Shown here one piece after another: positions 1-6,273 of a stretch of 32,773 nucleotides of DNA. The position numbers were made by a program, and so were the translations under genes. The DNA lies in assembly GCF_902833905.1 (NCBI RefSeq), contig NZ_CADFGP010000073.1, positions 1-32,773 on the forward strand, written 5' to 3'. The notes beneath the pieces were generated by a model. The model was not told where the DNA came from. It saw nothing but the letters and a program-made list of their open reading frames with translations, and ran no database searches. Each line of letters begins with the position of its first letter. Position 1 is the stretch's first letter. The DNA comes from Paraburkholderia tuberum STM678. Lineage in GTDB: Bacteria > Pseudomonadota > Gammaproteobacteria > Burkholderiales > Burkholderiaceae.

Positions 1-91
1 CACCCCTTCCCATCCCGAACAGGACCGTGAAACGACTCCACGCCGATGATAGTGCGGATTGCCCGTGTGAAAGTAGGTAATCGTCAGGCTC
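1..91 (+). rRNA. rrf: 5S ribosomal RNA, 3' part (5' end outside window)
   Basis: The first 91 bases match the conserved 3' three-quarters of a betaproteobacterial 5S rRNA: the CCATCCCGAACAGGACCGTG loop region, the GATGATAGTG segment and the closing GTCAGGCT helix strand. The 5' strand of the terminal helix lies before the window. A rho-independent terminator follows at once, as expected for the end of an rRNA operon. The exact 3' end is uncertain by a few bases. Confidence 0.93.
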
Positions 92-103
92 CCCCCCAGT
101 CAG

Positions 104-131
104 AAACCCCACCCGCCGCGGTGGGGTTTTT
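104..131 (+). terminator. Rho-independent terminator of the rRNA operon
   Basis: A 9-bp perfect stem (AAACCCCAC at 104-112 with GTGGGGTTT at 121-129) encloses an 8-base GC-rich loop and runs into a T tract. It lies about 12 bases after the 5S gene and points the same way. Confidence 0.9.
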
Positions 132-390
132 GCGTTTACGCGGCCCAAATCAACAGCAACATGCTCGACCGAGCACGAACAACAAGCGTGGTCGGACGCC
201 GTTGCCAGCCACTGCCAAAAGTAGCCTGTTGATCGACGCGTTTTTGCGCATACGACCTGCGCACAAACAAGCGTCTAGCTCGTCCCGAGCGCTGCTCGGT
301 GGCGTTCCCGCGCTCGACGCTAGCCTCCCGCACGTATCTAAGGACACAAGGACTCTCTTACTATATCGGATGGTCTTATGCGTATCAGTA
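132..390. other. Intergenic stretch between rRNA operon and IS3 remnant
   Basis: No convincing gene is seen. Open frames here have no recognisable protein features and lack ribosome-binding sites. No tRNA-like cloverleaf was noticed. The stretch ends where the IS3-type terminal sequence TGAACCGCCCCGGATTTGG begins at 391. Confidence 0.5.
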
Positions 391-440
391 TGAACCGCCC
401 CGGATTTGGTGGAGGCTCCAACTCTTGAGAAAATGGAGCC

Positions 441-764
441 ATGAACAAGTCGAACAAGTTTTCTGCTGAAGTCCGGGAACGTGCAGTGCGCATGGTGCAG
501 GAGCATCGCGGCGAGTATCCGTCGCAGTGGGCGGCGATCGAATCCATCGCCCCCAAGATCGGTTGCACGAGCCAGACATTGCTGGGGTGGATCAAGCGAG
601 AGGAAGTGGATAGCGGGGAGCGTGAGGGCGTGACTACGTCGGAACGCGAACGCCTCAAGGCACTGGAGCGCGAGAACAAGGAACTGCGCCGTGCCAACGA
701 GATTCTGAAGCTGGCGAGTGCGTTTTTCGCCCAGGCGGAGCTCGACCGCCGCCTGAAGTCCTGA
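441..764 (+). CDS. IS3-family transposase OrfA (helix-turn-helix subunit)
   Basis: This 107-residue protein is the DNA-binding OrfA of an IS3-family element. Residues about 5-60 hold the helix-turn-helix (FSAEVRERAVRMV, then SQTLLGWIKR). Residues about 65-95 form a leucine-zipper-like coiled coil (ERLKALERENKELRRANEILK), ending in ASAFFAQAELDRR, the usual IS3 OrfA tail. ATG 441 is preceded by a weak GGAG. In IS3 elements OrfA and OrfB are normally joined by a -1 programmed frameshift near the end of orfA; the orfB reading frame here is indeed -1 relative to orfA. OrfA looks complete, but its partner is broken, so no active transposase is expected. Confidence 0.85.
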   Translation: MNKSNKFSAEVRERAVRMVQEHRGEYPSQWAAIESIAPKIGCTSQTLLGWIKREEVDSGEREGVTTSERERLKALERENKELRRANEILKLASAFFAQAELDRRLKS

Positions 765-1587
765 AGGCCTTCATCGATCAGCATCGCGATACCTTCGGGG
801 TCGAGCCGATCTGCAAGGTCTTGCGGATTGCCCCGTCGGGCTACCGGCGACATGCCGCGCTGCTTCGTGATCCGTCGCGGCGCGGTGTTCGCGCAATCCG
901 CGATGAACGTCTGCGGGCGGAGATCAAGCGCGTGTGGCAGGCCAACATGCAGGTCTACGGTGCGGATAAAGTCTGGAAGCAGATGAACCGGGAGCGTATC
1001 GCGGTGGCGCGCTGCACGGTCGAACGGTTGATGAAGCAACTGGGTTTGCGCGGCGTGATGCGAGGCAAACGTGTTCGCACGACTGTTCCTGATGCCATAG
1101 CCCCGCGCCCGCTGGATCGGGTCAATCGCCAGTTCAAGGCCGCACGGCCGAACCAGCTCTGGGTTTCAGATTTCACCTACGACCGGTTGAATCCGCCCAA
1201 TACACGTCCATTGCCTTCGGCCGCCGCTGCCGTGACGCCGGCGTGCGCCCCTCGATGGGCTCGGTCGGCGATTGCTTCGACAACGCCATATGCGAGAGCT
1301 TCTTCGCGACACTCGAATGCGAATTGCTTGCGCGTATCCGCTTCAATACGCGTGAACAAGCACGACAAGCGCTGTTCTCGTGGATCGAAGGTTGGTACAA
1401 CATCAGCCGTCGTCATAGCAGCATCGGTTACTGCGCGCCGATCCGCTACGAGCAACTTCACGAAGAACAAAACCGAATCCGCGTCACGGACGAGTTGTCC
1501 ACCGCCGGCCGGCGTCGTGGTCGTGACAGGCGACCCGCCGGCCGACCGTGGACAACTCGTGGCACGGCTCAAACCGGAGGGAACTAG
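761..1587 (+). pseudogene. IS3-family transposase OrfB, internally deleted and frameshifted
   Basis: The first part (frame of 761-1197) reads like normal IS3 OrfB: FIDQHRDTFGVEPICKVL, then the HTH_21 region (VYGADKVWKQMNRE) up to the start of the integrase core at QLWVSDFTY. Sequence then jumps, in another frame from about 1198, to QYTSIAFGRRCRDAGVRPSMG, followed by DNAICESFFATLE and the rve_3 tail RRHSSIGYCAPIRYEQL. The intervening integrase core, normally around 70 residues and containing the second catalytic Asp, is missing. The last residues to the stop at 1587 do not look like a native OrfB terminus and cross a long hairpin. Confidence 0.85.
1490..1560. repeat. Long imperfect inverted repeat (hairpin)
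   Basis: ACGAGTTGTCCAC at 1490-1502 is the exact reverse complement of 1548-1560. The arms extend inward through a CCGGCCGG-type stretch, giving about 23 bp per arm with two mismatches around a central spacer of about 25 bases. It lies between the end of the recognisable IS3 orfB and the IS630 element. It belongs clearly to neither and may be the end of another, unidentified mobile element or a strong transcription-blocking hairpin. Confidence 0.7.
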
Positions 1588-1591
1588 CCTA

Positions 1592-1614
1592 GTACAACAT
1601 CCCGTAAATAGCTT
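1592..1614 (+). repeat. IS630 left terminal inverted repeat
   Basis: GTACAACATCCCGTAAATAG and the next three bases match the reverse complement of 3042-3064 with one mismatch at the fourth base. It is preceded by TA. Confidence 0.9.
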
Positions 1615-1646
1615 GATTAAATAATTGTCTTGGCTATCATTTCGGG

Positions 1647-2729
1647 ATGAGCCAAGGTCGTCATGCAACGCCAGTGAAGTTGGCGAAGAAAGAACGAGAA
1701 GAACTACTGTCGCTGATCGAGCGGAAGACCGCGACGCAGCGAGATGTGATGCGGGCACGCATCGCGCTGTGGGCGCACGAAGGACACGCGAATACGGTGA
1801 TTGCTCGGGAACTGCGCATATCGGTGCAGACGGTCTGCACGTGGCGCAAGCGCATCGCACAGCACGGTGCGCAGGGCCTGCGCGAGGGTGAGCGCAGCGG
1901 CCGTCGTCCTCGCATCACGCAAGAAACGCGACTGCAGTTGATCGCGTTGGCATGTGAAGCACACGAACCCGAGGGACGGGTTACGCCAACGCTGGACGAG
2001 ATCGTAGCGCGCGCGATCGGGCGCGGCATTGTCGAACAGATCAGCCGCAGTCATGTGCAGCGCATTTTGCAGGCCGGTGACGTTCGACCGCACCGGGTCA
2101 AGCAATGGCTACACAGTCCCGACCCGGCCTTTCGTGAGAAGGTCAATGTGATTTGCAGGTTCTACCGCAAGGTCCCTCGAAACGCGGTGGTACTCAGCAT
2201 CGACGAGAAGACTGGCATTCAAGCCATCGAACGTAAGCACCCGGGGCGTGCGCCGGCGCCGGGACGGCTGCGTCGTAGGGAGTTTGAATATATTCGCCAC
2301 GGCACCCAGGCGCTGATTGCTGCGCTGGATGTACATACCGGGCAGGTGCTGGCAGATTGTCGCGAGCGTCGCACCCAGGACGACCTGGTCGCCTTCATGG
2401 AGCGCGTGGCGGCTGCGTACCCGAGCCAGCAGGTGCATGTGATTTGGGACAACCTCAATACGCATCGCGCCCAGGCCGTCTGGCAGGCATTCAATGCACG
2501 GCACGACGAGCGGTTTCATTTCCACTTCACCCCGCTGCACGCGAGCTGGGTTAATCAGATCGAGCTCTGGTTCGCCCGTTACACGCGCCGGGTGCTACGC
2601 CACGCCAGCCATACCAGCACCGCGCACCTGCGCGAGCGTACCGAGCAGTTTGTCCGCGCGCATAATCAGGCAGCACGCCCCTTCAAATGGACTTTCAGGG
2701 GCTATCCGCTGCAAACTGGCGCATCGTAA
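1647..2729 (+). CDS. IS630-family transposase (DDE)
   Basis: This 360-residue protein is the transposase of the surrounding element. Residues about 10-70 form a homeodomain-like helix-turn-helix (HANTVIARELRISVQTVCTW), followed by a second DNA-binding segment to about residue 150. The catalytic triad is visible: Asp186 in SIDEKTGIQ, Asp268 in VIWDNLNTHR and Glu306 in WVNQIELWF. The Asp-to-Glu spacing of 38 residues is in the range for IS630. ATG 1647 lies 33 bp inside the left repeat. Length and domains are complete. A 99-residue gene follows 13 bp after the stop and is probably co-transcribed. Confidence 0.93.
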   Translation: MSQGRHATPVKLAKKEREELLSLIERKTATQRDVMRARIALWAHEGHANTVIARELRISVQTVCTWRKRIAQHGAQGLREGERSGRRPRITQETRLQLIALACEAHEPEGRVTPTLDEIVARAIGRGIVEQISRSHVQRILQAGDVRPHRVKQWLHSPDPAFREKVNVICRFYRKVPRNAVVLSIDEKTGIQAIERKHPGRAPAPGRLRRREFEYIRHGTQALIAALDVHTGQVLADCRERRTQDDLVAFMERVAAAYPSQQVHVIWDNLNTHRAQAVWQAFNARHDERFHFHFTPLHASWVNQIELWFARYTRRVLRHASHTSTAHLRERTEQFVRAHNQAARPFKWTFRGYPLQTGAS

Positions 2730-2742
2730 TCGAGAGACTGAC

Positions 2743-3042
2743 ATGCCAGCCATACCCACTAAACATTACGCGAGCGAACTTGAGCGTCGACTGCGCGGGC
2801 TGCTCGGCCACGAGCAGATCGTCACACAAGCGTATGGTCGGCACCTGCTGATCAAACGTCTCGATGATGAGGAACCGACGGTTGTGGCGCGCCTCACCGA
2901 CCTCGGCCGCAATCGTTATAGTGCCGCCTTTCGCAGCCACACCGGCCGATGGGAACCGCTGCCGGGCACGGGTTCGCTCGACGAGATGACCGAGCTCGTC
3001 GTCACGCTCCTGCAGCCTTATTTGCAGCCCGATAATTATTAA
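2743..3042 (+). CDS. IS630 passenger gene, 99-residue protein of unknown function
   Basis: The gene starts 13 bp after the transposase stop, with a GAGAGAC purine run before ATG 2743, and its stop codon touches the right inverted repeat. It therefore travels inside the element. The 99-residue product is soluble and charged, with no signal peptide, membrane segment or Cys. An N-terminal helical part (SELERRLRGLLGHEQIV) precedes a possible beta-rich middle (HLLIKRLDDEEPTVVARLTDLGRNRY) and a C-terminal helix (DEMTELVVTLLQPYL). I do not recognise a family. Reasonable but unproven ideas are a transposition accessory or regulatory factor, or cargo that benefits the element. A longer in-frame start upstream lies inside the transposase gene and is not favoured. 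Confidence 0.75.
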   Translation: MPAIPTKHYASELERRLRGLLGHEQIVTQAYGRHLLIKRLDDEEPTVVARLTDLGRNRYSAAFRSHTGRWEPLPGTGSLDEMTELVVTLLQPYLQPDNY

Positions 3043-3064
3043 AGCTATTTACGGGATGTTTTAC
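3042..3064 (-). repeat. IS630 right terminal inverted repeat
   Basis: This is the reverse complement of 1592-1614 with one mismatch, followed by TA at 3065-3066. Its first base is also the last base of the passenger gene's stop codon. Confidence 0.9.
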
Positions 3065-3066
3065 TA

Positions 3067-3850
3067 GTCAAAATTCAACTGCTTAACCGTCCACGCAAAC
3101 GGGTCACCCTCACACAGTCTCGTCAAGGCCAGTACCGAAGACATCATCAGGGCGCTGACCGGCAACTGGCGCGAGGAGCACCTGTTCGTGCTCGCGCAGG
3201 CGCTCGCAATGTTCGACAGTCTCGCCGAGCGCATCCTCGAGTGCGATGCGAAGACCGGGGCGCTGCTGGTCCCCCTGGGGCGTCACGACGTCCAGCTGGC
3301 CGGGCCGGACAAGAAACGCCAGAAGAACGCCCCCGGTTCGACGCGCGTACCGCGCTCGCGCGCTGGGCGGGCGTGGGCCTGACGCGCATCAACGGCCTGT
3401 CCGTGGCCACCGTGATGACGATCCTCTCCGAGATCGGCCCGGATCTGAGCCGCTTTGCCAGCGTCAAGCACTTCTGTTCGTGGCTGCGCCTGTGCCCCGC
3501 CACGAACAGAAGTGCTTGACGCTGGCTTCCGGCACACGACCCTCCGCCAACCGCGCCCGGCAGGCGCTGAAAATGGCAGCCATGAGCCTGTCGCGCAGCG
3601 ACTCGGCGCTCGGCGCGTTCTACCGCCGGCTGTGCTCACGCATGGACAAGCCGCGCGCCAATACCGCGGTCGCCCACAAGCTTGCCCGCATGGTTGTACT
3701 TCATGCTCACGCGCGGCGAAGCCTTCGTCGACCAGGGGCAGCAGCGCTATGAGGAACAGCAGCGCCAGCGCAGCATCGCAGCCCTCAGGCGACGTGCTTC
3801 CGCCCTCGGATTCCAGCTCCAGCCAAACGCGGATTGTTCGCCGGGTCGCT
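3067..3850 (+). pseudogene. IS110-family transposase remnant, C-terminal half, several frameshifts
   Basis: The C-terminal half of an IS110-family transposase can be followed across at least three frames. From about 3121 it reads TEDIIRALTGNWREEHLFVL and continues to VPLGRHDVQL. After a frameshift near 3340 come ARWAGVGLTRINGLSVATVM (the helix-hairpin-helix-like Transposase_20 region) and SVKHFCSWLRLCP. After the inverted duplication at 3457-3526 comes SANRARQALKMAAMSLSRSD. After another frameshift near 3690 come YFMLTRGEAFVDQGQQRYEE and RRRASALGFQLQPNA. The N-terminal catalytic DEDD part is absent. It is unlike the intact IS110-family protein at the right edge, so it comes from a different element. 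Confidence 0.85.
3457..3526. repeat. Perfect 27-bp inverted duplication inside the IS110 remnant
   Basis: Bases 3457-3483 and 3500-3526 are exact reverse complements separated by 16 bases. The left arm is in its proper place (it encodes ASVKHFCSW). The right arm replaces the sequence that should encode the conserved segment after LCP and introduces a stop (CGAACAGAAGTGCTTGAC region). An arm copied backwards from just upstream is the usual trace of a template-switch or foldback replication error. Confidence 0.93.
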
Positions 3851-4027
3851 GCGCGCTGGCCAACGAACTCAACGGTCACGAACCCCACGCATATCTGAAA
3901 GACATCGGGACACGGCCTCCCACCCACAGGGCAAGCGACATCGCCGCATTGCTGCCACATAACTGGCAACCTCTTACCGCTGTCGCCTGATTCACCGTTC
4001 GTCAACGGGGGTTTGCCAGCCGCTTAC
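3850..4027 (+). mobile_element. IS66-family right end with C-terminal scrap of its transposase
   Basis: Bases from about 3858 to 3990 encode NELNGHEPHAYLKDIGTRPP, then THRASDIAALLPHNWQPL. This is the very conserved C-terminal tail of IS66 TnpC transposases (consensus YLKDVLTRLPTHP, then ELLPHRW). After the stop the sequence ends in GGGGGTTTGCCAGCCGCTTAC at 4006-4027, whose reverse complement starts GTAAGCGGC, the form of IS66 termini. Everything left of about 3850 in this element is lost and the frame now runs in from the IS110 remnant. Confidence 0.8.
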
Positions 4028-4049
4028 CGCACGCACGCAAGGCGCCGGA

Positions 4050-4973
4050 TCATACGGAAGTTGCCTGTCCCTGCCACGGAAACGCGGCCAGCACCTCCCG
4101 GATCGCCATATCGAAAGGCGTGCGTCGACCGATTCCGAGTACCTCTAAACGGCTCGATGCCAGATGACAGTTGTGCGGGCGCGGCGTCGCGTCGGTGGGT
4201 GTGCGCTGGGGCGTCAGACGCGCGTCGAGTTGCAACGCTTCTGCCAGGCGCACGGCGATCTCGTACTTGTTCATCGGTTCGTCGCCCGACCATTGCACGA
4301 TGCCAGAGACCGTTTCGCCGCGCGCGTGCCGCTCGAGCATCTGTCGGATCACGAAAGCGACATCGGGCGTGAACGTAGGATAGCGGATCGCCCAAGCGTC
4401 CATCCTGGCAGCCTGGGCCCCCGGCGCCGCCGCCGCTGCAATCGCCGGCACGAGGCTAGTCACGGCCGATTCCGACCAACTGACGATCGGACCATATAGC
4501 AGCGGCAGACGCAGCACGCATCCGCCCTCGGCCGTGTCGGTCAGCGCTCGCTCGCCTTCGAGCTTGCTCTGTCCGTACGCGTTCAGTGGCGCAGGTGTGC
4601 TGTCGTGACGATAGGGCGGGTGCGTGCCGTCGAACACGTAGTCGGTCGAGATCGACAGTGTCCACGCGCCGTGTCGGTTCGCCGCCCCGGCGATCATTCG
4701 CACGGCATCGACGTTCAGCGCGCGAGCAAGCGCCGGATCGCGCTCGCATACATCGGGATGGCGCTCCGCCGCGGCAATCACGACGGCATCCGGCGCTACG
4801 CGGTCGATGAAACGCTCGACCGCGACGCTATCGCGAACATCCAACGCGACCATTCGCGGAGACGTTCGGCTATATGCGGTGGAGACGGTCTGCCAGCCGG
4901 TCTGGCGCGCGAGTTCGTCGTTGAGCGCGCGGCCGAGCAATCCGGAACCACCTATTACGGCAACCTTGAACAT
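4050..4973 (-). CDS. SDR-family protein resembling MAT2B (methionine adenosyltransferase beta subunit) / RmlD-type reductase
   Basis: This 307-residue extended short-chain dehydrogenase has an N-terminal NAD(P)-binding motif (VIGGSGLLGRAL, residues 6-17), the catalytic-type pair Tyr133 and Lys137 (NAYGQSKLEGE), and STDYVFDGTHPPYR (109-122). Segment by segment it follows animal MAT2B more closely than RmlD: AAERHPDVCERDPALARALN, LRLPLLYG, WSGDEPMNKYEIA, and LEVLGIGRRTPF near the end. MAT2B is a non-catalytic regulator of S-adenosylmethionine synthesis; RmlD reduces dTDP-4-keto-rhamnose. Which role applies is unknown. ATG 4973 is preceded by GAGGG, which overlaps the copZ stop, so I prefer it to the GTG at 4982. 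It lies 11 bp after copZ on the same strand, so the two are probably one transcript. Confidence 0.85.
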   Translation of the reverse strand: MFKVAVIGGSGLLGRALNDELARQTGWQTVSTAYSRTSPRMVALDVRDSVAVERFIDRVAPDAVVIAAAERHPDVCERDPALARALNVDAVRMIAGAANRHGAWTLSISTDYVFDGTHPPYRHDSTPAPLNAYGQSKLEGERALTDTAEGGCVLRLPLLYGPIVSWSESAVTSLVPAIAAAAAPGAQAARMDAWAIRYPTFTPDVAFVIRQMLERHARGETVSGIVQWSGDEPMNKYEIAVRLAEALQLDARLTPQRTPTDATPRPHNCHLASSRLEVLGIGRRTPFDMAIREVLAAFPWQGQATSV

Positions 4974-4984
4974 GCGCCGCACCC

Positions 4985-5188
4985 TCAGCGCACAGACGTG
5001 ACCGTGTATCCGGCCTCGTCAATCGCGGCCTTCAGCGCATCGACGGGTTGCGCCGACTCCACGAGCACGCGGCCGGTCGCGAGATCCACCTGAACCTGCG
5101 CGGCGGCGTCGTGCTCGCGAATCGCGCTCGTGACAGCGGCAACGCAGTGCTGGCAGCTCATGCCTTCTACATGGAGTTCGATTGTCAT
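4985..5188 (-). CDS. copZ: Copper chaperone CopZ-like heavy-metal-associated domain protein
   Basis: This 67-residue protein is a single HMA domain. It starts TIELHVEGMSCQHCVAAVTS, with the metal-binding CxxC at Cys12 and Cys15 after the conserved GM. The predicted fold is the usual beta-alpha-beta-beta-alpha-beta one, ending AIDEAGYTVTSV. Such proteins bind Cu(I) in the cytoplasm and hand it to a P-type ATPase or to a CueR-type regulator. The gene diverges from cueR and is followed by the MAT2B-like gene. No CopA ATPase is present in the window, so the export partner must be elsewhere or has been lost. Confidence 0.9.
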   Translation of the reverse strand: MTIELHVEGMSCQHCVAAVTSAIREHDAAAQVQVDLATGRVLVESAQPVDALKAAIDEAGYTVTSVR

Positions 5189-5255
5189 TGCAAAGACCTC
5201 GGCGGAATCAGATTGCGGATAGTCGAATTATGCCTGCCGTACCTTGTTTGGGTAG

Positions 5256-5286
5256 CTGACCTTCCCACCATGGGAAGGTGTAGGAT
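5256..5286 (+). promoter_or_regulatory. CueR-type operator/promoter with 19-bp spacer
   Basis: A perfect 9-3-9 dyad (ACCTTCCCA CCA TGGGAAGGT, 5259-5279) lies between copZ and cueR. It sits in the spacer between CTGACC (-35, 5256-5261) and TAGGAT (-10, 5281-5286), which are 19 bp apart, the overlong spacing characteristic of MerR/CueR-activated promoters. The better promoter elements face cueR. The copZ side has a CATAAT (5227-5232 on the minus strand) but no good -35 at 17-19 bp. Confidence 0.85.
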
Positions 5287-5322
5287 CGATTGGAGTTCAG
5301 CCGCAACCTTGAGGAAACAGTC

Positions 5323-5745
5323 ATGAACATAGGCGAAGCGGCCCGCGTGTCGGGCGTTACGGCAAAAATGATCCGCTACTACGAAAGTGTCGGCCTATTG
5401 ACTGCGAAGGCGCGCACGAGTGCCGGTTATCGCGTGTATGGCCCGCAGGAAGTGCATTCCTTGCGCTTTATTCGCCAGGCTCGCCGGCTCGGATTTCTGG
5501 TCGAGGATATCCGGCGGCTGCTTGCTCTATGGCACGACCGCTCGCGTGCAAGTGCCGAAGTAAAGCGGATCGCGCTCGAACATGTCGCCGAACTCGATCG
5601 CCGCATCGCCGAACTCACGGACATGCGCGACACTCTCGCGCATCTGGCCGATCATTGCCATGGTGATGACCGGCCAGATTGTCCGATTATCGAGCGACTG
5701 GCGGACACCGATCTTGTATCGGGACGAGGTTGCCGTCCGCTTTAG
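5323..5745 (+). CDS. cueR: CueR, Cu(I)-responsive MerR-family transcriptional activator
   Basis: This 140-residue MerR-family protein has an N-terminal winged helix-turn-helix (NIGEAARVSGVTAKMIRYYE, then GYRVYGPQEVHSLRFI), a long dimerisation helix at about residues 75-110, and a C-terminal metal loop with Cys112 and Cys120 (HCHGDDRPDCPI). The two-Cys, seven-residue spacing at exactly these positions is the CueR signature for Cu(I)/Ag(I)/Au(I). CueR twists overlong-spacer promoters into an active shape when it binds metal. ATG 5323 follows GAGGA with good spacing; the in-frame ATG at 5290 lies inside the promoter region. The operator just upstream implies autoregulation. Confidence 0.93.
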   Translation: MNIGEAARVSGVTAKMIRYYESVGLLTAKARTSAGYRVYGPQEVHSLRFIRQARRLGFLVEDIRRLLALWHDRSRASAEVKRIALEHVAELDRRIAELTDMRDTLAHLADHCHGDDRPDCPIIERLADTDLVSGRGCRPL

Positions 5746-5961
5746 CGGCTAATCGAAGTGCAACCCGGCCTGCCGATTCTTAAGGTCGAGCGATTCGTGC
5801 ACCGAAAGTGCGCATAAAAATTGCGAAAATGACGTCCACTGAAAGGACGCCTCGATGAATCCCAATAAAATCAGGAACTGCATTGCACCTTTACAGTGCA
5901 CTATTCCAAAACGGAATGCACACCATGCGGGCATTTCACTGTTCAGGTTGTACCTTAGGGC

Positions 5962-5967
5962 TATAAT
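5962..5967 (+). promoter_or_regulatory. Probable -10 box (TATAAT) for the DUF3563 gene
   Basis: A perfect TATAAT lies 74 bp before ATG 6041. The -35 candidate at 17 bp (CTGTTC, 5939-5944) is weak, so activation by another factor is possible. Transcription would start near 5974 and include the hairpin at 5990-6017. Confidence 0.55.
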
Positions 5968-5989
5968 GCGGGTTAACCCTTTTACGGGA

Positions 5990-6017
5990 AATCCCCGATG
6001 TCAAATCACCGGGGATT
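5990..6017 (+). promoter_or_regulatory. Leader hairpin upstream of DUF3563
   Basis: AATCCCCG (5990-5997) pairs with CGGGGATT (6010-6017) around a 12-base loop. There is no T tract after it and a ribosome-binding site (TTGGAGAAC) follows about 13 bases later, so it looks like a 5' leader structure rather than a terminator. Confidence 0.5.
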
Positions 6018-6040
6018 CGATCTGCTCCTTGGAGAACATC

Positions 6041-6187
6041 ATGTTTGCATTCATTCTTGAGAAGCTCAGCACCTGGTTCGAAACCGCGGAACGTAGCCGT
6101 CGTGAGGCATATCTCGCCTCGTCGTCGGATATCGTTCAGCTCGAACAGCGCATCCGTTCGCTCGAAACCAACGGCTATTCGCTGTAA
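6041..6187 (+). CDS. DUF3563 family small protein
   Basis: This 48-residue protein (starts MFAFILEKLSTWFETAE, ends RIRSLETNGYSL) matches the DUF3563 pattern common in Burkholderiaceae: an N-terminal amphipathic helix with aromatic residues, a central YLASSSDIVQLEQR helix and the near-invariant ending LETNGYSL. It has no Cys, signal peptide or transmembrane helix. Function is unknown. ATG 6041 is preceded by TTGGAGAAC, a good ribosome-binding site. A terminator-like hairpin lies 64 bp downstream, so it is a single-gene unit. A longer in-frame reading from 5855 has no ribosome-binding site and is not favoured. Confidence 0.88.
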   Translation: MFAFILEKLSTWFETAERSRREAYLASSSDIVQLEQRIRSLETNGYSL

Positions 6188-6250
6188 GTTTCCGCTTTGA
6201 GTTTGACCTGGCGGCGCCTGCTTTTGCGCGGCCGTGCAGTACCAATGTCG

Positions 6251-6273
6251 AGCCCCGTCAAAGCGGGGCTTTG
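6251..6273 (+). terminator. Probable rho-independent terminator after DUF3563
   Basis: AGCCCCG (6251-6257) and CGGGGCT (6264-6270) form a perfect 7-bp stem with a TCAAAG loop, followed by a short TTTG tail. Confidence 0.65.

Larger units (their letters stand above)
391..1589 (+). mobile_element. IS3-family insertion sequence remnant (left end present, right end missing)
   Basis: The left end at 391 (TGAACCGCCCCGGATTTGG) has the form of IS3-family (IS51-like) termini and lies 50 bp before orfA. orfA is intact, but orfB has lost its middle and changes frame near 1180-1198. The reverse complement of the left end cannot be found downstream, so the right end is gone; recognisable orfB sequence fades near 1470-1490. 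An IS630-family element sits immediately after. The element should no longer be mobile. Confidence 0.75.
1590..3066 (+). mobile_element. Complete IS630-family insertion sequence with passenger gene
   Basis: Terminal inverted repeats of 23 bp with one mismatch (1592-1614 and 3042-3064) bracket a transposase gene and a second small gene. Each end is flanked by a TA dinucleotide (1590-1591 and 3065-3066), the target duplication typical of IS630/Tc1-mariner elements. The body is 1473 bp, larger than a transposase gene alone needs because of the passenger. No frame damage is visible, so the element may still be active. It inserted into debris of older elements and is therefore the younger arrival. 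Confidence 0.88.
5746..6040. other. Intergenic region with several small hairpins and the DUF3563 leader
   Basis: No gene longer than a few residues is supported. The region is AT-richer than its surroundings. It contains short hairpins (GCAC/GTGC near 5797-5811, CGTCC/GGACG near 5832-5849), a TATAAT box at 5962-5967, and an 8-bp stem at 5990-6017 in the presumed leader of the next gene. Confidence 0.5.

Noticed and set aside
46..393. Open frames across the 5S gene and the following spacer
   Set aside because: They overlap a rRNA gene and terminator and resemble no protein.
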